The notes beneath the pieces were generated by a model. It was not told the origin of the DNA, did not search any database, and saw only the letters and a program-made list of their open reading frames with translations. The position numbers and the translations under genes were made by a program. A DNA stretch of 64,000 nt from an uncultured Collinsella sp. (GTDB taxonomy: Bacteria; Actinomycetota; Coriobacteriia; Coriobacteriales; Coriobacteriaceae), in assembly GCA_934647195.1 (NCBI GenBank), contig CAKUFD010000003.1, positions 62,001-126,000 on the forward strand, given 5' to 3'. Shown piece by piece: positions 1-7,690 of this stretch; position 1 is the first letter of the stretch, and every line of letters begins with the position of its first letter.

Positions 1-46
1 CCCCGTGAATCTCTGTTAAGACACGTAATGTACATGGAGGAGTCAA

Positions 47-490
47 GTGATTCAGAAATCGACTCACTACGCCAAGCAGGGCGAGGTCCAGCGCAACTGG
101 GTTCTCGTCGATGCCGAGGGTGCTGTTCTGGGCCGTCTGGCCACTCAGGTCGCAATGATCCTGCGCGGTAAGAACAAGCCTCAGTTCACCCCCAACTCTG
201 ACTGCGGTGACTTCGTGGTTGTCATCAATGCCGACAAGGTCCAGCTTACCGGCAACAAGACCAACCAGAAGGTCTACTACCGTCACACCGGCTACAATGG
301 CGGCCTCAAGGCCGAGACCTTCGTTGAGGCCATGGAGAAGCACCCTGAGCAGGTCATCGAGCGCGCCGTCCGCGGCATGCTTCCCAAGACCACGCTTGGC
401 CGTCAGCAGCTCAAGAAGCTGAAGGTCTACGCTGGTGCCGAGCACCCGCATGCTGCTCAGAACCCGACCAAGATTGACCTGGAGGCTTAA
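47..490 (+). CDS. rplM: 50S ribosomal protein L13
   Basis: Large-subunit ribosomal protein L13, 147 residues, the usual length for the family. The core reads as L13 throughout: [16 protein letters not shown] near the N-terminus, the [10 protein letters not shown] segment, then [16 protein letters not shown] and the [10 protein letters not shown] loop that contacts 23S rRNA. The start is the GTG at 47, preceded by GGAGGAG about five bases upstream. An ATG at 34 is in another frame and is not the start. rpsI follows after two bases, the classic L13-S9 operon, and a terminator follows rpsI. Nothing unusual is seen. The promoter lies outside the window. Confidence 0.98.
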   Translation: MIQKSTHYAKQGEVQRNWVLVDAEGAVLGRLATQVAMILRGKNKPQFTPNSDCGDFVVVINADKVQLTGNKTNQKVYYRHTGYNGGLKAETFVEAMEKHPEQVIERAVRGMLPKTTLGRQQLKKLKVYAGAEHPHAAQNPTKIDLEA

Positions 491-492
491 AG

Positions 493-888
493 ATGGCTGA
501 GAACACCGTTGTTTATTACGGCACCGGCCGTCGTAAGAACGCCGTTGCCCGCGTCCGTCTCGTTCCCGGTACCGGCAAGGTCACCGTCAACAAGCGTGAT
601 GCCGAGGAGTACTTTGGCCGCAAGCAGCTGGTCGAGGACGCTCTCGCTCCCTTCAAGGTTACCGATACCCTCGGTTCCTTCGATGTCATCGCCCTTCTTG
701 ATGGCGGCGGCATCTCCGGCCAGTCCGGCGCCCTTCGTCTGGGCATCGCTCGCGCTCTTCTGAACGCTGGCGATTACCGTGCCGACCTCAAGAAGGCCGG
801 CTTCCTGACCCGCGATGCTCGCGTGGTCGAGCGCAAGAAGTACGGTCTGAAGAAGGCCCGTCGCGCTCCGCAGTTCTCCAAGCGCTAA
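493..888 (+). CDS. rpsI: 30S ribosomal protein S9
   Basis: Small-subunit ribosomal protein S9, 131 residues. It carries the [17 protein letters not shown]-terminal signature, the [19 protein letters not shown] segment and the basic C-terminus ending SKR, whose last residues reach the P-site tRNA in known ribosomes. It starts two bases after the rplM stop, so the two are co-transcribed and probably translationally coupled. The rplM-rpsI order is conserved across bacteria. Confidence 0.98.
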   Translation: MAENTVVYYGTGRRKNAVARVRLVPGTGKVTVNKRDAEEYFGRKQLVEDALAPFKVTDTLGSFDVIALLDGGGISGQSGALRLGIARALLNAGDYRADLKKAGFLTRDARVVERKKYGLKKARRAPQFSKR

Positions 889-912
889 GCATTTCGTCTG
901 GTATTTGGAATC

Positions 913-952
913 AAAACGGAGTCTGCCGCATGTTCGGCGGGCTCCGTTTTTT
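913..952 (+). terminator. Rho-independent terminator of rplM-rpsI
   Basis: A stem (AAAACGGAGTCTGCCGC against GGCGGGCTCCGTTTT with small mismatches) closes on a short loop and runs into a T tract. It sits 25 nt after the rpsI stop codon. Confidence 0.88.
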
Positions 953-1000
953 CATGCCGCTGGGTTGTGGTCAGCGCATTCGCATTAAATTGCTTTGTTA

Positions 1001-1028
1001 TTGACACTTTTTGATATTTTGTTTAAAT
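1001..1028 (+). promoter_or_regulatory. Candidate sigma-70 promoter for the EIIA-Glc gene
   Basis: A perfect -35 TTGACA at 1001-1006 is followed after 16 bases by TTAAAT at 1023-1028. The stretch is clearly more AT-rich than its surroundings and lies 61 nt upstream of the EIIA start codon. Motif reading only. Confidence 0.5.
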
Positions 1029-1088
1029 CGGACGTGCTTAGCGTTACGATAATGTCTGCGCGCTATAACGCGTACGACAAGGAGGATC

Positions 1089-1586
1089 ATGCTGAGTGGG
1101 CTTTTCAAGACTTTTGGCATGCGAGGCAAACGTAACACCTTGCTCTCGCCGCTTGCGGGTAAGGTGATTCCTCTTTCCGAGGTGAATGACCATACCTTTG
1201 CCGCCGGGCTTTTGGGTCAAGGCGTTGCCATCGAGCCCACGGGCAACCATGTGGTCGCTCCTTCCGATTCGAAAATCGAGGCGATTTTCCCCACCGGCCA
1301 TGCCGTGGCGCTTCATACCAATGAGGGCATGGATGTTCTCATTCATGTGGGTCTTGACACCGACCGTCTGGATGGGAAGTATTTTCGCGTCTGCACTTCT
1401 ATTGGGCAGAACGTGAAAAAGGGTCAGGTGCTTATCGAGTTTGACCGCCAAGCTATCAAAGATGCCGGCTTTGACGTCACTGCTCCGATCTTGATTTGCA
1501 ACTCCATTGAGTTTTCCAGCATCAAGGGTAACGTCGGAAGCACCGTTTCTGAGCTTGACGAGCTTATTACCGCTCGCGAGAGGTAA
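1089..1586 (+). CDS. crr: PTS glucose-family EIIA component
   Basis: Cytoplasmic phosphocarrier of the phosphotransferase system, 165 residues, a single-domain EIIA-Glc (PTS_EIIA_1). Visible family motifs are SPLAGKVIPLSEV near residue 20, the GVAIEP segment, the FPTGHA motif with His71 and the MDVLIHVGLDT motif with His86, which matches the phosphorylated active-site histidine (His90 in E. coli Crr). The start has GGAGG 4-8 bases upstream. It is monocistronic before nagB, with a separate leader between them. It probably serves glucose or N-acetylglucosamine EIIBC permeases encoded elsewhere. Its lack of fused EIIBC domains fits a Crr-like protein, but a specific sugar cannot be assigned. Confidence 0.93.
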   Translation: MLSGLFKTFGMRGKRNTLLSPLAGKVIPLSEVNDHTFAAGLLGQGVAIEPTGNHVVAPSDSKIEAIFPTGHAVALHTNEGMDVLIHVGLDTDRLDGKYFRVCTSIGQNVKKGQVLIEFDRQAIKDAGFDVTAPILICNSIEFSSIKGNVGSTVSELDELITARER

Positions 1587-1593
1587 CTCAAGA

Positions 1594-1651
1594 AAAGACC
1601 ACTACAGCCTCTATTTAGCGGTATGCTTTTGAGGGTTTGGTACTGGTCTTT
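1594..1651 (+). promoter_or_regulatory. Inverted dre-like half-sites upstream of nagB
   Basis: AGACCACT (1596-1603) and ACTGGTCT (1642-1649) are the two halves of the DasR/NagR (GntR-HutC family) operator consensus, here separated by about 38 bases and in everted order. The wider AAAGACCA/TGGTCTTT repeat is perfect. This may be a GlcNAc-responsive operator or a hairpin in the nagB leader. Inferred from consensus only. Confidence 0.35.
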
Positions 1652-1665
1652 GAAAGGGGCCTTTC

Positions 1666-2409
1666 ATGATTAAGATCGTTCGCGCTCGCGATTATAAGGA
1701 CATGAGCCGTAAGGCTGCTAACATCATTTCCGCTCAGGTTATCCTGAAGCCCGACTGCGTTTTGGGCCTTGCGACGGGCGATTCTCCCATTGGCACTTAC
1801 GATCAGCTCATCGACTGGTACAAGAAGGGCGATGTTGACTTCTCTCAGGTCAGCACCTATAACCTCGACGAGTACTTCGGCATCGCGGATGACGATCCCC
1901 AGAGCTATCACTACTTCATGAACAAGCACTTCTTCGATCACATCAACATCGATCCCAAGAACGTGCATGTTCCCGCTGGCTCCAACACCGATGTCGATGA
2001 GGTTTGCGCTTCTTACGACAAGATCGTTGCCGACGCTGGCTTCTGCGACTTGCAGCTTCTGGGCATTGGCCGCAACGGCCACATCGGTTTCAACGAGCCA
2101 GGTGACGTCTTCTCCAAGGGCACGCACTGCGTTAACCTGACCGAGAGCACCATCGAGGCCAACAGCCGTCTGTTCGAGCGCGAGGAGGACGTGCCGCGTC
2201 GTGCCTACACCATGGGTGTTCAAACCATCATGAACGCTCGTTCCATCCTGGTTGTTGCCAACGGCGAGAAGAAGGCTCAGGCCGTTCATGACATGTGCTT
2301 TGGCCCGGTCACCCCGCAGTGCCCCGCTTCCATCCTGCAGCTGCATACCAATGTCACGATTGTCGCCGACGAAGAGGCTCTCGCCCTGTGCAAGGATAAG
2401 CTCGCCTAG
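1666..2409 (+). CDS. nagB: Glucosamine-6-phosphate deaminase
   Basis: Converts glucosamine-6-phosphate to fructose-6-phosphate and ammonia, the last step of amino-sugar breakdown, in the cytoplasm. It has 247 residues, typical of the shorter Gram-positive NagB forms that lack the E. coli allosteric C-terminal tail. Motifs seen: GLATGDSPIGTY near residue 35, the NLDEYFGI substrate/catalytic segment near residue 65, and the GIGRNGHIGFNEPG active-site loop near residue 130 with its catalytic His and Glu. The ribosome site (AAAGGGG) lies inside a short GAAAG/CTTTC palindrome at 1652-1665 directly before the ATG, which could limit initiation. The upstream EIIA gene suggests PTS-linked sugar use. 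A terminator follows. Confidence 0.96.
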   Translation: MIKIVRARDYKDMSRKAANIISAQVILKPDCVLGLATGDSPIGTYDQLIDWYKKGDVDFSQVSTYNLDEYFGIADDDPQSYHYFMNKHFFDHINIDPKNVHVPAGSNTDVDEVCASYDKIVADAGFCDLQLLGIGRNGHIGFNEPGDVFSKGTHCVNLTESTIEANSRLFEREEDVPRRAYTMGVQTIMNARSILVVANGEKKAQAVHDMCFGPVTPQCPASILQLHTNVTIVADEEALALCKDKLA

Positions 2410-2454
2410 CTTTTGGTTGAATATGTGCCAAGGCGTGAAGAGCGCCGTGGCTTG

Positions 2455-2489
2455 AAGCGACCCCGAAGCGATTCGGGGTCGCTTTTTTA
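2455..2489 (+). terminator. Rho-independent terminator of nagB
   Basis: Perfect stem AAGCGACCCCGAA / TTCGGGGTCGCTT with a four-base loop, followed by a run of T. It lies 45 nt after the nagB stop. Confidence 0.93.
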
Positions 2490-2837
2490 TGCGGAGTTTT
2501 CAACAAAAAGACGGCAATCTAACCGATTTCTTACAGCAATCTCAAACAAATCAAACAGCTGCACTGCGTGTTTGCAAAAATAGCGACTATCACGTTTTAT
2601 TCAATTGGACAAATATGCAAAGTTAAGAGCCATAAAATGCTCCATAAGCGGTAATCAATGTATAGTTGCGTTGACAAATGCTACCGCTAAATTGCCAATA
2701 ATGCTGACAGATTCTAAGATAATAGCAGGTAGATACATATGTCTTGGGAAGTTGGCGGAGTGTGACGGCAGAAAGGAGAGATATGCCATATATCTCCCCT
2801 CAAATCTAACAAACAAGATTCCTTCACCGAATTTACT
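2490..2837 (+). other. AT-rich intergenic region before the SARP-type regulator
   Basis: About 350 bases with much lower GC than the rest of the window. Small open frames occur on both strands but have no convincing ribosome site or recognisable product, so no gene is called. It holds a TTGACA at 2671-2676 without a well-spaced -10, and an imperfect dyad GGAGAGATAT/ATATATCTCC at about 2775-2798 that could be an operator. It probably serves as leader or promoter of the next gene. Confidence 0.4.
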
Positions 2838-5800
2838 ATGCCCCACGGGCAACCAGCTCGTATCTTGAATCGACAAGGCTCACGTTGCGCGAGAGTGGGG
2901 GATGCGGTGAGTGTTGCCAAGACGTATGTGGGGGATCTAAAGGGCCAATCAGAATCGATGGAGTTCTGCCGGGTGCCGGCTGGGTTTTCTGCGCGCAGGG
3001 ACCGGTTGGTGCAAGACCTGGTGCGTAAGTGCCGAGATACTGGCATAGCTGTGGTGAGCGCGCCGGCTGGGTTTGGCAAAACCGCGCTGCTCCTTCAATA
3101 TGCGGACAGTATTAAAGAGGACATGACTCGTGGCGACGTGGGCCTTATCGACGCACAAGGGATGCGACCTGCTGAACTTGCGGAGCGTTTGCGGCGTTTG
3201 CAACGCGATATAGCGCCAATCGCTTCGCCCGTTGTGGTTGTGGATAACATGCCTCGCTTTGGAAGGGCGGGGCTGCAGCGCGTGGTCGATATGCTATTTG
3301 ATTTGCGCGATCAGGGTTTTGAAGTCGTTGTCTCCTGCCTTCCCGCCAATCGTGATTTCATCAAGGCCGTGGGGGAGAGTTCGCTTATTCCCGCTCGTTC
3401 CTTATTGGTCCAGCCGCGCGAATACGCTCAGTGGGCGCGTCTGTACTCGATTTCTGCCTCGCTCGACGTCTATCATCTGACGCAAGGCGTCCCAGCTCTT
3501 ATCGCCATGTTGCAAAGCGTGAGTTCCCAGGAGACTGACGGCTCTGCTCTCAACACGGGCATTCTTGGAATATATCAAGCAATTCTCAACGATTTGCAGC
3601 AGGCGCACGATAGCTTGTTCAGGATAGTGTGCTTCATGTTGGCGATGGGTTCGGGGACGATGGCCGATCTTGAGGCATGCGGGGTGCGCGTAAAGCCGAA
3701 TGTGCTGCTGCAGCTTTCACGTGATTGGCCTGTGTTTGGCTTCGCGGTCAATACCGGTGAGTTTAAGTGCTTGGGATTTGGCGGGCAGATTAAGCGCTCG
3801 CTTCAGCAAACGGTCGCGAAGCTCTCGAGCCAAATCGTCAGCCATGCGGGGCGAATGCTCGTCAAGGCCTCTCGCTTTGACGATGCGGTTGAGCTATGCG
3901 AGAACGTGCTGGAAGACAATGATGCGATTGCTTTGCTTGGGATGCGACCTACGGGTTTTGTCTTGAGTGGCCATGGTTTGTATATTAGCCGATTGCTGGG
4001 AAGGCATGAGGCCTCTACGGAGGAGCCGCTTGAGGCTGGCGCTCTGCTTGCGGCGTTTCTTGCGGCATTGACGCTCGGCGATCTTCGTCTTGCTCGCTCT
4101 GTGGCGCTCGAGCTGAGGCGGCGTGCCTATGATATGGAGCGCGATGTCGACCCGTTGGAATGGGCATGCGCATGCGCATTTGTGGCGCTGTGGGATTCGT
4201 GCACGGGAATATCGCTTCCAACGCTATCAGAGCAATTTGGCAGAGGCGTCAAGTCGTCGCGTATCAATCGGTTAAAGGCCTGTGTTGCTGCCTACGATCG
4301 GCTTATGGCAGGCGATGGGAACATCACAGCTTATGATGCCCCGGAGCCTTTGCCGCAAAGCAGGAGATGCAACGAAATCGACTTGCTGGAGATTCTGGAG
4401 TCTTCGGTGGGGGTGCTCAAGCAAGCCTTTTGCGGCTGTCCAGAAGACCTTGGTGAGGCGATGTCTCGTTTGAACGGCTTGCGCGATGTGCTTCTCGAGC
4501 GCAGGCTATTGCCGTGTGCCGCGCGAGTGCGTATGGCTCAGGCGGTGGGGCACTTGATGCGCCTTGAGCCGATTGCCGACGAGCGGGCATTTATCGATGC
4601 CAATACGATGGCGGTCCGACAATCCGATTTGCCAACTCAGCTGTTTTGCCTTGCAGCGGAGGGCTGGCAAGCATTGACGCTGGGACAGGTGATGAATGCG
4701 CAGTTTCGTGGGCAGCAAGTGGAGAAGCTCGCAGATACATCGAATACCTTTTTGCGTGGCTGGGCGCATTTGCTGGTGCAAAGCGCCCAGTTGAGAGATG
4801 CTTCGATGGTGGCCGTTCGAGAGCAGGCGGATCTTTTGGACCTTACGACACAGGCCAAAGATCCGGCATGGGCGTGGTCTACGGCGTTGCATCTTTCGGC
4901 TGCGCGTTTTGACGCCGAGCTTTCGGCCTGGTTTTCAATGCATCGGTCCTTATTGCTGAGCGCATCTTTCGCAACGCGTGCATGTCTTGCGATGTCTGTG
5001 TTGGGGGATAGATCTGATTCGGTGCGTCGTCTGGTTCCCCTTCGACACGCCCTGCAGTATCGAGGGGTAATCGATGAAGCAAAGGAGACTGAGCCATATG
5101 AAACGATGCTTTACCTGGGAACTCCCGATGTGGGCCAGGTGACTATCAACCTCTTTGGCGGCTTTCACGTATTGCGCAATGGCCACACTCTGACCGATGA
5201 GGTTTGGAAACGCAAAAAGGCGAGTGCGCTCGCTGCACGCCTGGTGCTCTCAATTGATACCTTTGTGGACCGCCGGGTGATTTCTGAGGAGATGTGGCCG
5301 GAGATGGACTACACCCATGCGCGCAAAAGCCTCTACACTGCGTTGTCCTCCCTACGAGCCGCGTTGAATCAGCGGAAGGACGGCCCTCAGTATGTGGTGA
5401 CACAGGCCGATGCTATATCGTTCAATGGCGATTACGTTACGTCTGACGTCCGACGTTTTGACGCACTGGCGCGTGAAGTCTTGCTGCGCAAGACGGGCAG
5501 AAGTGCGCAGGAGGTCATCGACGACTGCCTGAAACTCGAGGAAGTGTACGCGGGTCCGCTTTTTGTTCCAAATATCGGCAAAACGCAGTTTTTTGTGCGA
5601 ATGCGACGTATGTATCAGTCAAAATTCATCGACTGCATGCTGCGCGGGATTGATCTGTCTGTTGAGGCTGGTAATACTGCGTCGGCTACCTGGCTTGTTG
5701 AGGCTGCGCTAAGGCAAGAAGCGACGCGCGAAGACGTGATCAGACGGGCTATGGCGGTTTTCGACCTATGTGGGCGCCGACGCGAGGTAGTCGAGCTCTA

Positions 5801-5912
5801 CAACAGTCACCTGCACTATTTGCAGCATGAGGTGCATGCGCTCCCCGAGGAAAAGACGCGTATCGCTTACGAGCAAATCATTGGGAGATCCAAGGCTCCT
5901 GTGATGCTGTGA
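2838..5912 (+). CDS. ATPase/SARP-BTAD family transcriptional regulator
   Basis: Large multidomain regulator, up to 1,024 residues. An N-terminal MalT/STAND-like ATPase carries a Walker A (SAPAGFGKTALLLQY, about residues 74-88) and a hydrophobic Walker B-like strand (PVVVVDN, about 130). A long alpha-helical middle region follows. Near residue 765 begins an OmpR/SARP-type winged helix (INLFGGFHVLRNG, then WKRKKASALAARL and ARKSLYTALSSLR), and the last ~130 residues resemble a bacterial transcriptional activation domain (BTAD). The family couples nucleotide-dependent signalling to transcription activation. No target operon or sensor is adjacent. The start is uncertain: the ATG at 2838 has no ribosome site, whereas GTG 2907 follows a GGGGGATG and would give about 1,001 residues; ATG 2958 is also possible. 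Confidence 0.8.
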   Translation: MPHGQPARILNRQGSRCARVGDAVSVAKTYVGDLKGQSESMEFCRVPAGFSARRDRLVQDLVRKCRDTGIAVVSAPAGFGKTALLLQYADSIKEDMTRGDVGLIDAQGMRPAELAERLRRLQRDIAPIASPVVVVDNMPRFGRAGLQRVVDMLFDLRDQGFEVVVSCLPANRDFIKAVGESSLIPARSLLVQPREYAQWARLYSISASLDVYHLTQGVPALIAMLQSVSSQETDGSALNTGILGIYQAILNDLQQAHDSLFRIVCFMLAMGSGTMADLEACGVRVKPNVLLQLSRDWPVFGFAVNTGEFKCLGFGGQIKRSLQQTVAKLSSQIVSHAGRMLVKASRFDDAVELCENVLEDNDAIALLGMRPTGFVLSGHGLYISRLLGRHEASTEEPLEAGALLAAFLAALTLGDLRLARSVALELRRRAYDMERDVDPLEWACACAFVALWDSCTGISLPTLSEQFGRGVKSSRINRLKACVAAYDRLMAGDGNITAYDAPEPLPQSRRCNEIDLLEILESSVGVLKQAFCGCPEDLGEAMSRLNGLRDVLLERRLLPCAARVRMAQAVGHLMRLEPIADERAFIDANTMAVRQSDLPTQLFCLAAEGWQALTLGQVMNAQFRGQQVEKLADTSNTFLRGWAHLLVQSAQLRDASMVAVREQADLLDLTTQAKDPAWAWSTALHLSAARFDAELSAWFSMHRSLLLSASFATRACLAMSVLGDRSDSVRRLVPLRHALQYRGVIDEAKETEPYETMLYLGTPDVGQVTINLFGGFHVLRNGHTLTDEVWKRKKASALAARLVLSIDTFVDRRVISEEMWPEMDYTHARKSLYTALSSLRAALNQRKDGPQYVVTQADAISFNGDYVTSDVRRFDALAREVLLRKTGRSAQEVIDDCLKLEEVYAGPLFVPNIGKTQFFVRMRRMYQSKFIDCMLRGIDLSVEAGNTASATWLVEAALRQEATREDVIRRAMAVFDLCGRRREVVELYNSHLHYLQHEVHALPEEKTRIAYEQIIGRSKAPVML

Positions 5913-5922
5913 AGGTACGGCC

Positions 5923-5961
5923 GATATAAAAAGCGCGCTCCTCCAGATGGGGAACGCGCTT
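5923..5961 (-). terminator. Terminator downstream of yhbY
   Basis: On the minus strand AAGCGCG...CGCGCTT forms a stem with TCC/GGA extension and is followed by TTTTATA. It lies 24 nt after the yhbY stop and may also slow transcription from the plus-strand regulator. Confidence 0.75.
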
Positions 5962-5984
5962 GGGTATAGGCGTATGGATGCGTG

Positions 5985-6284
5985 CTAGTCGAGCTTGATG
6001 TGGTCGACGTCCTTGCGCGAGCTCATGCGATAGAGCGAAAAACGGTGGCCGATGACCTGAACCACGTCGGCACCGCAGCGCTCCGCAAGCTCGTTGGCGG
6101 CTTCGCGCGCCGTAAGATCGCTGCCGTCCTGAACATTGCATTTGATAAGCTCGTGCGCCTCGAGGCTTTCCTCCGTCTGTGCGACGACGCCGTCGTTGAT
6201 GTCCCCGCGACCGACGTTGACGACGGGGTTGAGGTGATGCGCCAGGGCGCGGAGCTGGCGAACCTGTTTACCGGTGAGGGCCAT
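5985..6284 (-). CDS. yhbY: YhbY/CRS1-type RNA-binding protein
   Basis: Small RNA-binding protein of the CRM (CRS1-YhbY) family, 99 residues, linked to 50S ribosome assembly in the family. The sequence begins MALTGKQVRQLRALAHHLNP and contains the VGRGDINDGV glycine turn near residue 25 and VVQVIGHRFSLYR near the C-terminus, both characteristic of the fold. The open frame extends upstream, but the ATG at 6284 gives the standard family length. The ribosome site is weak. It is divergent from the next hypothetical gene and has its own terminator. Confidence 0.9.
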   Translation of the reverse strand: MALTGKQVRQLRALAHHLNPVVNVGRGDINDGVVAQTEESLEAHELIKCNVQDGSDLTAREAANELAERCGADVVQVIGHRFSLYRMSSRKDVDHIKLD

Positions 6285-6404
6285 GGAAAGCTCACTTTCT
6301 GCTGCTACTCTGTATTCCGTGCAATACGATAACGTACCGCGGTGTCGCATGGGGGCGAAAACCTGTGCACACACAATTGCAGTATGCCTTGAGGGGGAGC
6401 GCGA

Positions 6405-7094
6405 ATGGCGATGGAGACCAAGCGGAGGGACGGCCGGACAAGCGGCAGGGCTATGCCTCATGCCCAGCTGCCCGTCAATGCGCTTGATGCTGCCAAAAGG
6501 GCGGCGCATGCTAAGCCGGTGGAGCGGGAGCGCCTGCGCGCTGCGGCGGCAGGTGCGCGACGTACGGTATCGCGCGGCGCCGCTGAACGCTCGAGCCGTG
6601 TCGTTTCGTTCGCGGCGGCACTGGTAGGAATCGCGCTGGCGGTTGTCGTTGTCTATCTGCTCGGTGGCGCCCTGACAGGCGTGGCTCACCACCGTGATGG
6701 CGCGGCGGCCGGGGAGGCGGAGCTTACGGTAGCTCGCACTTCCGAAGGTGCCGCAAAGAAGAGCATCGAGTACGGTGGATTTGTTTACCGTCTATCTGCA
6801 AAGGACGATGGCTGCGTTCTTCAGCGATACGCCCAGGGTTCAGAAGACGAACCGAGTGACCTTTGCGAGATAGATGGCTCCCCGGTGGGCATCGTTGAGT
6901 ATTCGGGCACGGTATATGCCATCTCGACAACCGATGTTAAGTATTGCCTGACAAGCCTCGCTTTGGGTGACGGCTGCGTGCCGGTTGAGTTTGCCCGAGG
7001 AGAGGGCAGCGTGCAGAAAGCAGAGCTTTCCGATGGCGTCTTGAAGCTCGATCTACGCGATGGGACAACGAAGGCTATCGAGCTCGGGGCGTAG
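6405..7094 (+). CDS. Hypothetical single-pass membrane protein
   Basis: 229 residues, not recognised. The N-terminal ~65 residues are rich in Arg, Ala and Lys and should be cytoplasmic. One strong transmembrane segment follows (about residues 67-89, VVSFAAALVGIALAVVVVYLLGG). The C-terminal ~135 residues look like an extracytoplasmic beta-rich domain with repeated short strands (GGFVYRL, GTVYAIS, GVLKLDL) and four cysteines that could form disulfides. The start has GAGGGGGAG upstream. It converges with the next gene, also a small membrane-anchored protein, with only five bases between the stop codons. The topology suggests an envelope protein, but no function can be given. Confidence 0.7.
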   Translation: MAMETKRRDGRTSGRAMPHAQLPVNALDAAKRAAHAKPVERERLRAAAAGARRTVSRGAAERSSRVVSFAAALVGIALAVVVVYLLGGALTGVAHHRDGAAAGEAELTVARTSEGAAKKSIEYGGFVYRLSAKDDGCVLQRYAQGSEDEPSDLCEIDGSPVGIVEYSGTVYAISTTDVKYCLTSLALGDGCVPVEFARGEGSVQKAELSDGVLKLDLRDGTTKAIELGA

Positions 7095-7099
7095 TTTCT

Positions 7100-7582
7100 C
7101 TACAGATACGAGAGATAGGACACGTAGCTTTGTGAGCTCTCGGGCACGGCGAGCGTGATGGTTTGACCCCAAGGGCTGATGGAGACATACGAGGGGTCGG
7201 TGTAGGTTGTAACCGTGACGTTTGTGCCTTGGTACGAGGTTTGGAAACTGCCCGCTACGGTGGCGTCGGCAGGAAGTGTCGTGACGCTCCAAGAAGAGAT
7301 GTCGATTTGGTTGATGATGTCCTCGACCTGGCCTTCAGAAAGACCGGTTGCAGCGGCGATATCGCCGGTATGGGAGCGAAGCTCGCTGTCGATCTTTCCC
7401 TTGATGCCCGAAGCATCGAGCGCGACGTTGGCGGCAGTTGTGCCGGCGCCTCCCCCAAGCTGTTGGAGCGCGGACGCCAACGGAGTTTCTGCAAGCAGCG
7501 TGTTGCACAGCACGGAAAGGACGCCAAAGACAACGACGATGCCCATGAGCACACCGCCAAAGGTCTTGAAAAACTTCTTCAT
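7100..7582 (-). CDS. Hypothetical membrane-anchored or secreted protein
   Basis: 160 residues, function not recognised. The N-terminus (MKKFFKTFGGVLMGIVVVFGVLSVLCNTLL) is a positively charged segment followed by one hydrophobic helix: a signal anchor or signal peptide. The rest is a Ser/Thr-rich, mostly beta extracytoplasmic region with a helical part (GLSEGQVEDIINQI). The longer frame starts further upstream, but the ATG at 7582 has GAGAGG in front and gives a clear signal sequence, so it was chosen. It is downstream of the UPF0210 gene on the same strand but separated from it by a strong hairpin. Confidence 0.65.
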   Translation of the reverse strand: MKKFFKTFGGVLMGIVVVFGVLSVLCNTLLAETPLASALQQLGGGAGTTAANVALDASGIKGKIDSELRSHTGDIAAATGLSEGQVEDIINQIDISSWSVTTLPADATVAGSFQTSYQGTNVTVTTYTDPSYVSISPWGQTITLAVPESSQSYVSYLSYL

Positions 7583-7635
7583 GTACAGCCTCTCTGCTGT
7601 GGGGTGACTGGTACGTAGCCTCAAACAATAGCAAA

Positions 7636-7667
7636 CGGGCCGGTTGGCACTAAGTCCAACCGGCCCG
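7636..7667 (-). terminator. Terminator downstream of the UPF0210 gene
   Basis: Perfect stem CGGGCCGGTTGG/CCAACCGGCCCG with a small loop, 24 nt after the UPF0210 stop, followed on the minus strand by TTTGCTATTG. The T tract is weak, so read-through into the next gene is possible. Confidence 0.7.
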
Positions 7668-7690
7668 CAACACACATCGAACAGGATGCG

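Noticed and set aside
2671..2706. Sigma-70 promoter starting at TTGACA 2671
   Set aside because: The nearest -10-like AATAAT is about 20 bases away, outside normal spacing.
2605..2868. Small plus-strand frame (87 codons) in the AT-rich leader
   Set aside because: TTG start, no ribosome site, no recognisable product, overlapped by another frame on the minus strand. Left as intergenic.
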